From NCBI RefSeq assembly GCF_022869785.1, contig NZ_CP094997.1:6825001-6889000 (forward strand): DNA of 64,000 nt, in the 5' to 3' direction. Within the stretch, counting starts at the first letter, position 1; the number at the start of each line of letters is the position of its first letter. The translations under genes were made by a program, and so were the position numbers. The notes under the pieces are model-generated. The model did no database searches. It had not been told where the DNA came from and was given only the letters and a program-made list of their open reading frames with translations. Positions 27,801-35,814 of this stretch are shown here, piece by piece. This stretch comes from Dyadobacter chenwenxiniae. Lineage in GTDB: Bacteria; Bacteroidota; Bacteroidia; Cytophagales; Spirosomataceae.

Positions 27801-27902
27801 CTGCTGCAGAAAAGCAGGTGAAGAAGCAATCTGGGCTTGGGAATCAACACTTGAAAGCCTTATTAAGAACAGAAAAAGCAGTAGAAAGGTGAATTTTTTC
27901 AT
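24891..27902 (-). CDS. Glycoside hydrolase family 3 fused to a serine beta-lactamase-fold domain
   Basis: 1003 residues, signal peptide (about 1-24). Residues 50-380 form a GH3 N-domain of NagZ type: KHFPGHGDTGVDSH (225-238) with the His of the general acid dyad, and SDAMNM with nucleophile D312. Residues 400-590 resemble the GH3 C-domain. Residues 605-990 form a class C beta-lactamase/esterase-like domain: SVTK (S664, K667), YSD as the YxN-like motif and a late HTGYTG. The first half should cleave N-acetylglucosaminides in peptidoglycan fragments and the second may act on a peptide or ester bond. This fusion is known from Bacteroidota. It precedes dciA on the same strand without obvious functional link. 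Confidence 0.92.
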   Translation of the reverse strand: MKKFTFLLLFLFLIRLSSVDSQAQIASSPAFLQQSQASESRQWVDSVFATLTPDERIAQLIMVAAVSDVKRAVIDPKTSNPAVVEKLIRENKVGGIVFFQGGPVPQAQLTNYYQSISKVPLLIAMDAEFGLAMRIDSTVRYPYQMTLGAIQGSNDLIYEMGAQLAKQARRLGMHINFAPVADVNNNPDNPVISFRSFGENKYKVADKAVAYMKGMQENGLLTSAKHFPGHGDTGVDSHYDLPLISHNTDRLDSLELYPFKALIANGISGMMIAHLSIPALDKTPNLPSTLSKPIVSDLLRKQLGFDGLIYSDAMNMKGVTKYFPNGKADAMGLEAGMDLLEFTEDVSKSIAEIKKSIAEGKITQAEIDARCKKVLQAKAWAGLNHYKPVDLNNLYKDLNPKAAELTNRLLTEKALTVLKNDNDLLPLRDLDTLKIASISLGADTITTFQKTLGLYTTVEHFYIPAKATETQVTELREKLKAFNLLLVGVHLGSISPRTNYGLTEQMSAVLQELIASNKAVVSIFGNPYALNKIQKPENARALLMAYQLTPYTQDLSAQLIFGAIPAQGKLPVTVNARFPYNAGMETPAIGRLKYTIPEELGLDSEVITYKIDSIANVALTQKATPGCVVQLAKDGKVFFRKAYGKHTYEGNANVKLTDLYDLASVTKITASTLALMSLWDQKKFDLDATMKDYLPDFKNSNKADLPWRRVLTHSARLKAFIVLWKEAQNADGSWKKKTFSTKQSKRYPTSVVGDSLFIFKNYDKKIFEAIRDSPLNEKDGYVYSDLSFILYPQIVKTLSGENFEDYLKNHYYHKLGANTLTFNPKRFYKPEDIVPTERDTFFRMTQLHGQVHDEAAAMLGGLSGHAGLFGDANDVMKVWQMYLQQGYYGGQQLLSKDALIEFTRYQYPEMGSRRGIGFDKPTFKYSGNAPKYASPSSFGHTGYTGIMTWADPAWKLNYVFLSNRVYPTRENNKISQLNIRTAIMDVVYQELLKKVSSETTAGL

Positions 27903-28000
27903 GAATTAGGACATAATAGGAATCAGTTTCCAAAGTTTGGAAAACCAATTGACTAATCCAATGGAAACTATTGCCTGGCTGAATGTTTGCGTAATGCTTG

Positions 28001-29188
28001 TTAAAAAACCAGCCCCAACACCAGCCCGGCGATGATAATCACGTAAGAAGGCACTTTGGAAAATGTGAGAACGAGAATGGTGCAGATGACAGTAAACAGG
28101 GGTTGCCAGTTGTTCATCATGGGTTGGAACAGGGAGATCGCAGCGGCGATGGTGAGGCCGCAGCTGGCGGCGTGTATGCCTTCCAGGGAAGCGCGGATGC
28201 CCCTGTATCGTTTCAACTGGTCCCAGAACGGGTAGGCGAAAAAGATAAAGAATGTTCCTGGCAGGAAAATCCCTGCTGTTGCGACAAAGCCGCCAATGAT
28301 TTGTCCTGTTATGCCTGCCGACTGCAGGGAAATGCTTCCTACAAATGTAGCAATGGAAAAAACAGGCCCTGGCACAACCTGCGTTAAGGCCATTCCAGCA
28401 AGAAATTCCTGGTCGGTGAGATAATGTTTAAATTCCACAAACTCATTATAAAGGATGGGAATGAGAACCTGGCCGCCACCGAAAACCAGACTGCCATTCC
28501 TGTAAAAATTCTCGAATAACCTCACAGGGAGTGAATTAGTGAGCTTACCGACGACCGCAGCCACGATCAAAACCGAAATCCAGAAGATAATCGGCCTCCA
28601 CAAAATATGGATCGGGCTTTTCTCCATAACCTCATGTTTTTTGAAGTTCAGGGATGCCGCAATGCCCCCTGTGATAATGAGCACTGGCGTCATGTAGGGA
28701 GAGGGATACATGTAAGCGAGAATAGTGGAAATGATCAGAAAAGACCAACCCTGGGTGTTATGGATGACTTTTCGCGCAATAGATGAAGCTCCATACATTA
28801 AAAAAGCCACCGCCATGGGTCCCACAAACTTTGTGAATTGCAGCGAAATTGAATGTCGTTCCAGGTAATGAATGCCTATCGCCGCCATTGTCATCAGGAT
28901 CATGGCAGGCAGCGACCACACGATAAGTGTCAGATAAGCAAGTGGTTGTCCCCCTATTTTCAGTCCGATGGCCGTAACCGTCTGCGTGGAACTCGGGCCC
29001 GGCAAAACGGAACATAATGCCTGTAATTCAAGCAATTCTTCTTCGGTAATGTATCTTCTTTGCCTGACCAATCTTTCAATCATCATCATCAAATGCACCT
29101 GCGGACCTCCAAAAGCGGTTAATGACAACAAGAGGATGTCCATCAGGTAAATGATGTAGCGAAAGCGGCGGATAGGAGGGTGGGCCAA
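28001..29188 (-). CDS. Chromate transporter family protein (ChrA-type, two CHR halves)
   Basis: 395 residues with ten or more hydrophobic segments in two homologous halves: the CHR landmark AFGGPQVHL plus VLPGPSSTQTVTAIG in the first half, and VFGGGQVLIPILYNEF plus TQVVPGPVFSIATFVG in the second. ChrA proteins export chromate, but many family members in non-resistant bacteria have unknown anions as substrate. There is no ATG at the expected N-terminus; TTG at 29188, 14 bp after the upstream stop, gives the complete first helix, while the first ATG (29143) would start in it. It is cotranscribed with the oxygenase gene upstream. Confidence 0.85.
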   Translation of the reverse strand: MAHPPIRRFRYIIYLMDILLLSLTAFGGPQVHLMMMIERLVRQRRYITEEELLELQALCSVLPGPSSTQTVTAIGLKIGGQPLAYLTLIVWSLPAMILMTMAAIGIHYLERHSISLQFTKFVGPMAVAFLMYGASSIARKVIHNTQGWSFLIISTILAYMYPSPYMTPVLIITGGIAASLNFKKHEVMEKSPIHILWRPIIFWISVLIVAAVVGKLTNSLPVRLFENFYRNGSLVFGGGQVLIPILYNEFVEFKHYLTDQEFLAGMALTQVVPGPVFSIATFVGSISLQSAGITGQIIGGFVATAGIFLPGTFFIFFAYPFWDQLKRYRGIRASLEGIHAASCGLTIAAAISLFQPMMNNWQPLFTVICTILVLTFSKVPSYVIIIAGLVLGLVF

Positions 29189-29201
29189 GCGTTTGTGCAG
29201 G

Positions 29202-30158
29202 TTATTTTTTTAAACCCAGTTCTCTCAATCTTTCATCCAAAAATTCCCCGGCCGTCATATCGACATACAATTTCGGGTTCTCCTGCGACACGCAACTTTC
29301 CAGGCTTGCAAGATCCATATCTGCCCGCGGGTGCATGAAAAAAGGGATAGAGTAACGCGATGTGCCCATTTTCTCACGTGGCGGGTTCACAACCCGATGA
29401 ATGGTCGACTTCAATTTGTGGTTGGTAAGCCTGTCCAGCATGTCACCCACATTCACGACGATTTGATCGGGAAGCGCGGTTATGGCAATCCATTCTCCGT
29501 CCCGGCGAAGCACTTCCAATCCTTCTGCACTGGCGCCCATGAGCAAGGTTATGAGGTTAATGTCGCCATGTGCGGCTGCACGAACAGCCCCTTCGGGTAC
29601 AAGTTCCGGATTTGGAATTGGGAAATAATGTAATGCGCGCAGTAAACTGTCGCCATTTTTAACCTTATCCTCAAAGTAATCCTCCGGCAGATTCAGGTAG
29701 ATCGCAATGGCGCGCAGGAGCATTTTCCCTGCATTTTCAAAAGTATGATAAACTTCTAATGTATATTTTTCAAACTCGGGGAGCTCTTCCGGGAAAATAT
29801 TTGAAGGCATGCTTCCAATAGGATCAGGCTGTCCAATGTGGTAGAATTCCTTTAAATCGGCCACTTTGAAGCCTTTTGCCGTTTCTTTTCCTTTGCCAAT
29901 ATATCCTCTTTGCCCAAACAGTTCAGCAAACTCATACTTTTTCTTAACCTCGTCCGGCAGCGCAAAGAATTGCTTGACTTTTTCGTAAAGCTCGTTTCTT
30001 AGTGCGTCGCTGAGTCCGTGATTCTTTATTGCCACAAATCCAATGTTGGTAAAGGCGTCACCCAGCTCAGCTACAAACTGCATTTTCCTTTCAGTATTTC
30101 CTGAGGTAAAATCGGCCAAATCCAGCGATGGGACTTGATTTAATAATGCTGGTTCCAT
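29202..30158 (-). CDS. Isopenicillin N synthase-like 2OG-Fe(II) oxygenase
   Basis: 318 residues. N-terminal DIOX_N region (SLDLADFTSG, then IGFVAIKNHGLSD) and a C-terminal jelly-roll with the iron ligands H-x-D in AAHGDINLITLL and the distal His in STIHRVVNPP, followed by RxS in TSRYSIPFF for 2-oxoglutarate. Such enzymes hydroxylate or desaturate small molecules; the substrate is unknown. The open frame runs up to 30323, but that extension has no family similarity and overlaps the divergent sigma gene, so the Met at 30158 was taken. The chromate-type transporter follows directly. Confidence 0.9.
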   Translation of the reverse strand: MEPALLNQVPSLDLADFTSGNTERKMQFVAELGDAFTNIGFVAIKNHGLSDALRNELYEKVKQFFALPDEVKKKYEFAELFGQRGYIGKGKETAKGFKVADLKEFYHIGQPDPIGSMPSNIFPEELPEFEKYTLEVYHTFENAGKMLLRAIAIYLNLPEDYFEDKVKNGDSLLRALHYFPIPNPELVPEGAVRAAAHGDINLITLLMGASAEGLEVLRRDGEWIAITALPDQIVVNVGDMLDRLTNHKLKSTIHRVVNPPREKMGTSRYSIPFFMHPRADMDLASLESCVSQENPKLYVDMTAGEFLDERLRELGLKK

Positions 30159-30312
30159 AAAATCCTTTTTTGGTGCAAAGTAAAAACTATCCGCAGACTT
30201 GCCAAGTGATCTTGCAGCACGAACTGGAAAACGTATACAGAAGGGAATGTTTTTTATATATACATTACATCCTTTTTTATAATCTTTGGACTTCTTCTTT
30301 TGATTTTCTGCC

Positions 30313-30903
30313 ATGACAGACATTGATCCGGGAATTGACCTGTGGGAACGTTTTATTTCCGGGAGTTCTTCGGCATTCAGCGAGCTTTATGATGCTTACA
30401 CGGACATTCTGTACAAGTTCGGGATGCGGTATTCTGCTGACAGTGATTTGGTTAAGGATTGTATCCATGATCTTTTCATTGACCTGCACAGCTATCGCGG
30501 AAGTCTGGCGAAGGAGGTTAATGTTAAATTTTATTTACTGAAATCGTTTCGAAGAAAGCTGCATGCTGCGCACCGTAAATCCTCTTTACTCAATTTCAAA
30601 AGCTGGCATGCTGACGAAACATTTGGCATTAATGCATTCGCTTTCAGTGTTGAACACGATATGATTATGGACGAGAAGCAAAGGGAGATGCTCGACCATC
30701 TGGCATTCGAAATCAATCAGTTGCCCGAGCGGCAGCGGGAGATCCTCTATTTGCGTTTCAATCAGGATCTTGATTATGAAGAAATTGCCTCCATCATGCA
30801 GATCTCCGTTCCTACCTGCCGGACCTTTATTTACCGGGCACTGAAACAGCTTCGCGGCAAGCTGGAATTCGGCGCCATTGCCCTGATTTTTTACTGGGTA
30901 TAA
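30313..30903 (+). CDS. ECF-type RNA polymerase sigma factor of SUS locus 3
   Basis: 196 residues with sigma region 2 (FSELYDAYTDILYKFGMRY to FYLLKSFRRKLHAAHRK, about 20-85) and region 4 (LPERQREILYLRFNQDLDYEEIASIM, about 138-165, with the HTH). The linker is short, as in ECF factors. Followed by FecR, an STN-type SusC and SusD, the standard Bacteroidota surface-signalling cascade in which substrate binding at SusC releases this sigma from FecR. Its start is 154 bp from the divergent oxygenase gene; a near -7 sequence (AATCTTTG, about 20 bp upstream) is imperfect. Frame and length are intact. Confidence 0.93.
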   Translation: MTDIDPGIDLWERFISGSSSAFSELYDAYTDILYKFGMRYSADSDLVKDCIHDLFIDLHSYRGSLAKEVNVKFYLLKSFRRKLHAAHRKSSLLNFKSWHADETFGINAFAFSVEHDMIMDEKQREMLDHLAFEINQLPERQREILYLRFNQDLDYEEIASIMQISVPTCRTFIYRALKQLRGKLEFGAIALIFYWV

Positions 30904-30991
30904 AATATTTTCTTCTTTTTGTTAAAATAATCCTTTTTTGAAGTCTATATGCTGTCGAAAGTCTTCTCTTGTATGTCAAACAAGACCCTAA

Positions 30992-32116
30992 ATGAAAAGA
31001 AGATCAGCAAAGCGCAAAGGTGTATCGCAATCCGAACCAGTCGCACTCACGGACGACGACAAGAAAATCCTGGCCAACACGAAGATCTTGATGCAGTCCT
31101 TGCAGGAGAAATCGTTGCCCGTTTCGGAAAAAGAAACGCTTCTGTTGCGCGTTGAGGAAACGATCCAGCAAAAGCATGAGCGATCTTTCAGCAGGGCTTG
31201 GCTCGCTATGGCGGCCTCCCTTGCATTGCTGCTTATCGCTGGCTCTGGTTATCTGTTCATGCGGAAAAATGCGGGCATGGCGATGGAGGAAGTGGCTTCT
31301 AAAATCAGCGCAGATAAGGAGGAAACCCGGTTAGAACTGGCCGACAAACGGGTTATCAAGCTGTCCAGGCAAAATTCAAACCTGATATATGAAAAAAACG
31401 GTTCCCGGATCCAGATCAATGCATCGTCCGTGGTGGAGCAACAGGTTGCCGGGGCCGAACAGGGATTCAACACCTTAACAGTCCCTTACGGCAAAAGGTC
31501 CACCATTACGCTTGTGGATGGGACAAAAATCTGGCTCAATTCGGGTTCCCGGCTGGTTTACCCGGCCCGGTTTGACGAGGACACCCGAGAAGTGTATCTG
31601 GAAGGGCAGGCTTACTTTTCCGTTTCCCACGCTGCGGAAAATCCTTTTTATGTACACACCAAAAACATGAAAGTGCAGGTCCTCGGAACCGAGTTTGACG
31701 TGAGCGCTTATGATGACGACCAGTTCACAGCGGCAGTGCTGGTGAAGGGGAGCATTGCGCTCACAGCCAATCAAAAATCATTGTTAGGGGCTAAAGAGAG
31801 GAAACTGACTCCCAGCAAAATGGCCGTTTACAATCCTGAAAAGGACAGTTTGAAAATTACAGATGTTGATATTGAATCCTATATCTCCTGGAAAGACGGT
31901 TTCCTGATCCTGAAAAATGCGCCGCTGGCCGACATTCTGAAAAAGCTTTCGCGTTACTACCGGGCAGAAATCCTGGTGGGAAGTGCTGATGCAAAGCACA
32001 TTACATTTTCCGGAAGACTGGATTTGCAGGATGATCTCGCAATGGTTCTCGATGCGATTGCCGTATCCACATCACTCACTTATCAGCAAACGGAAAGGAG
32101 GTTTACATTCAGATAG
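30992..32116 (+). CDS. FecR-family anti-sigma factor
   Basis: 374 residues: cytoplasmic sigma-binding N-terminal tail (1-65), one membrane helix (about 68-90, WLAMAASLALLLIAGSGYLF), then a periplasmic FecR domain (about 165-265, with VPYGKRSTITLVDGTKIWLN and TEFDVSAYDDDQ) and a C-terminal DUF4974 domain (about 300-374, with APLADILKKLSRYY) that contacts the STN domain of the transporter. It keeps the ECF sigma factor inactive until the SusC signals occupancy. It lies 88 bp after the sigma gene and ends before a pair of hairpins. Confidence 0.93.
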   Translation: MKRRSAKRKGVSQSEPVALTDDDKKILANTKILMQSLQEKSLPVSEKETLLLRVEETIQQKHERSFSRAWLAMAASLALLLIAGSGYLFMRKNAGMAMEEVASKISADKEETRLELADKRVIKLSRQNSNLIYEKNGSRIQINASSVVEQQVAGAEQGFNTLTVPYGKRSTITLVDGTKIWLNSGSRLVYPARFDEDTREVYLEGQAYFSVSHAAENPFYVHTKNMKVQVLGTEFDVSAYDDDQFTAAVLVKGSIALTANQKSLLGAKERKLTPSKMAVYNPEKDSLKITDVDIESYISWKDGFLILKNAPLADILKKLSRYYRAEILVGSADAKHITFSGRLDLQDDLAMVLDAIAVSTSLTYQQTERRFTFR

Positions 32117-32136
32117 CACATGATTAGAACAAAAAA

Positions 32137-32193
32137 CGGGAGACGCGGCAACGTCTCCCGAAAGTCACACTTGCCGGCAAGCAAGTGATTTTT
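32137..32193 (+). terminator. Two successive hairpins with identical CGGCAA loops after fecR
   Basis: Hairpin A: CGGGAGACG (32137-32145) with CGTCTCCCG (32152-32160). Hairpin B: CACTTGC (32168-32174) with GCAAGTG (32181-32187), followed by ATTTTT. Both loops read CGGCAA. B has the form of a rightward terminator, which would partly separate sigma-fecR from susC-susD and let the two units be expressed at different levels. Confidence 0.6.
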
Positions 32194-32227
32194 AAACCAT
32201 TGTATCAACAAAAGTCAATTCAAATTT

Positions 32228-35200
32228 ATGAAAAAATTTGACCATTCAGGGCATTGCCCCCCGGGTCTATTGTACCCAACCAAATTGCTTAACATTATGA
32301 AGCTGACGATTCTACTGCTATGGATCGGAATGATGGGCGTTCACGCAACGGGCTATTCACAGAAAAGCAGGATGGATGTGGCGATCCGGAACGGCAATCT
32401 GAGCGCGTTGTTCAAGCTGATTCAGGATAAAACCGATTACCGGATTTTTTACAAAGACGGCCTTTTCCCGGAAACAGGAGCGGGTAATCTCAATCTAAAC
32501 CTAAAAAACGAAACTGTTCCCGCTATTCTGACACGAGCGTTGAAAGGCTCCGACCTGACGTTTAAGATCATCGGAAAACAAATCGCTGTTTTCAAAAAAG
32601 ACGAGGAGTCAAGATCCAATGCGCTGAAATCACTTCCTGCGCCCGTTGCTCCGGTTGAAAATGTGATCCGGGAAATTACGGGGACGATACAGGATATGAA
32701 AGGCGGACCGTTGCCGGGTGCTACGGTTATCGTGAAAGGAACAGACAAGGGCACTTCCACAGACGCCACCGGTAAATTCAGCATTGAAGCCGAACAGGGC
32801 GACGTGCTCGTGATTTCTTTCATCGGCTACCTGGGTAAAGAGTTCGTTGTGGGCGCCCAAACTGCAATTAATGTGAAGTTGGAAGAAGACTTGGGTGGCT
32901 TGGAGGAAGTTGTGATTGTGGGCTTTGGTTCTCAGCGCAAAGCCACGATTACGGGTTCCATCGCCACCATTACTACGGAAGATTTGAAACAAAGTCCGAC
33001 GGCAAGCATTACAAATGCACTTGCAGGAAGGCTCCCGGGACTTTTCGCAAACCAGTTCGGTGGTGGCGAGCCGGGTGTAGACCGCAGCGATATTTATATC
33101 CGCGGTACAGCAACTTACGGAAACCAGGCGCCGATCGTCATTATCGATGGTTTGGAAAGAAGCATGGATTATCTGGCACCTTCGGAAATTGAAACATTTA
33201 CGATACTGAAAGATGCCTCAGCAACAGCGCCTTACGGGGTTAGAGGAGCCAACGGCGTAATCCTGATCACAACAAAGAGGGGAAAAGTGCAGGACAAAGC
33301 CACGGTGAATTTTAAAGGTTCGGTGGGCATTAATCAGCCAGTACAATTCCCTGAATATCTGGGTTCGGCCGACTATGCTATGTTGTACAATGAAGCAAGG
33401 CGAAACGACAATCCGGATTCAGATCCATCCACGTTGAATCTGTTCACAGAATCGGCAATTGCCAACTTCCGGAAAGCAAAAGGCGACAATTCGGACGGTT
33501 TGGGATATAACTGGAATTATTTCGATTACGCATTTAAGCCCGGCGTGCAGCACGATTATAGTTTGTCTATTAGCGGTGGATCCGTAAGGGCCAGATATTT
33601 TGTTCTGGCCAATTACTTTCAGCAGGATGGAAACTATAAGCACACGAATATGGGTCCTAATAACACACAGGCCATTTTCAAGCGCTATAACTTCCGCTCG
33701 AACATTGATATAGACATTACCGACAATTTCTTTGCAAGACTGGATATTGGGGCCCGGATCACAGACCGGAACGCACCCGGAACCTCGGCCGCCAGGATTA
33801 TAGAGATGGCCAACACGCAGCCTTCTTATCTCCCGATCACATTGGAACCCAACGGAAATCCTGCCAACCGCGTGTATGAAGCCAATAATCCATTAGGAAT
33901 GCTTTATGGCGATCAGATTTACAGATTTAACATGCTCGGAGAATTGAGCCGCACAGGATTTTTGAATGATAAAAACACTTATCTGAACGGTTCATTTTCG
34001 CTGGGGCACAAGTTGGATTTCATTACCAAAGGACTTTCGATCGACGGAGTTTTCTCTTATGACGCGTCCGACGGGGCGTGGATCAGACGGGATGTGACGA
34101 CTTATTCGGAAGGTTACCGCGAATATCCGGGTTATGCCACATTCGTTCCTGAGCAGGGGAAGCGACATTTACAGGAATCCCGGCGTTTACACTGGTGCTT
34201 ACAAGTCAGGGAACAAATATGACATTGACCAGACGATCCGAAACGTTTGATAATAAAGACAATGAGAACCGCTCCTATGTGCAGGCCAAGCTGGATTATC
34301 AGCGCAATTTCGGAATGCACGACGTAACCGGAATGGTGCTCGTTAACCGCTCCAAAAGGATCATTAACAACCAGGTTCCATTCAGTTACCAGGGAATTAC
34401 CGCCAGGGCGACTTACGGTTATGATGATCGTTATCTTTTTGAGTTTAATGCTGCTTACAATGGTTCGGAGAACTTCGCAAAAGGCAAGCGTTATGGATTT
34501 TTTCCTTCCGTTTCTGCGGGATGGGTGCTTTCAAAAGAGCAGTTTATGAGCAGCACCCAAAACTGGCTTAACTCATTTAAGATCAGAGGGTCGTATGGTT
34601 TGGTCGGAAGTGACCGCGTGCCCAATGACCGCCGTTTTATCTATCTTCAGTATTTCAGTCACCGGGATCATGATTACAACTTCGGAACGGACAATTTCGG
34701 ATCAGGTGCGGGCGGTTATCTCTACGAAGGCGACCTGGCCAACCCGGGCCTGACCTGGGAAAAAGCGCGAAAGGCCAACATTGGAATTGATGCAACATTC
34801 CTGAAACACCTTACTGTAACGCTCGATCTGTTCCATGAACATCGCTATGACATCATTACAGACATGAGCGGTGGGGACAAGCTGGGCTTCCCAGACATTG
34901 TCGGGAAGGATGCGCCATACATTAATTCAGGAATTGTTAACAACCGCGGCTTCGATTTGGAAATAGGCTGGTCTGGCAGCATTGGCAAGGATGCAACGTA
35001 TTTTATCCGTCCTAATATGTCTTTTGCGCGCAACAACATCGTGTTCATGAACGAAATCCCTTACGCAATGGCAGGCAGGGCAAACACGGGCAAACGCATC
35101 GGCGAACATTTCAACTATACTTTTGACCATTTTGTAAAAAATCAGGAGGAAGCCAATGAGCTTAATGCCATGAATTCGGGTGGAGGTTACCAATCCTGGG

Positions 35201-35796
35201 GAACATTGCGCCCCGGTGATGTGGTGTATAAAGATTTAAACGGCGACGGAAAGATTGATGATCTCGGTGACCGGACGGCCATGGGTAACCCACGAAATCC
35301 TGAAATCATGTTTGGCCTGCCGGTTGGGGCAAAGTACAAAGGCTTCGATTTCAGCATGCTTTTCCAGGGTGCGGCACGGGCTTCGGTTCAGCTTTCAGGA
35401 GCGGCCGTGTACGACTTTCCTTTGTTTAATCAGGATAAATACGGAAAAGTAAAACCGATGCACCTGGAACGCTGGACGCCCGAAACCGCTGAAACCGCCA
35501 CTTATCCGGCATTGCATTTCGGGGATCATAGCAACAATAAGAACGGGAACAGCAGTTTATTTCTTTATAATTCAAAATACATTCGCCTTAAAACCATTGA
35601 GTTAGGATATAATCTGCCAAAAGCCGCTATCAAGAAAATCGGCATTGAGCAAGTGCGGTTTTACTGCCAGGGCCTTAACCTGCTGACTTGGGATGGTCTC
35701 AAAAAGGTGGATATGGACCCGGAAACAAAGGAAGGAACCGGCGATTGGTATCCGATCCAGAAGGTCCTGAATTTCGGTGTTGATTTAACATTCTGA
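32228..35796 (+). pseudogene. STN-type SusC/RagA TonB-dependent transporter with two frameshifts (SUS locus 3)
   Basis: Long basic N-terminal extension and signal anchor (KLTILLLWIGMMGVHATGYSQ), STN domain (about 50-130) for signalling to FecR, carboxypeptidase-like domain (about 150-215), plug (about 230-345, with LAGRLPGLFANQ) and barrel to LNFGVDLTF. The frame breaks twice. At GGGG 34156-34159 (codon 644) reading must move one base to continue as QGSDIYRNPGVYTGAYKSG; at or before the TTT at 34246-34248 it must move one base again to continue as DNKDNENRSYVQAK. The total of 3569 bp is two more than a multiple of three, consistent with two one-base insertions. Without them a SusC of about 1188 residues results. 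susD downstream is intact. Confidence 0.9.
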
Positions 35797-35814
35797 TTTT
35801 AATCCAAAGCATTT

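Noticed and set aside
29202..30323. Longer oxygenase reading frame starting at 30323
   Set aside because: The N-terminal extension has no family similarity, crosses the divergent sigma gene start, and the Met at 30158 fits the family.
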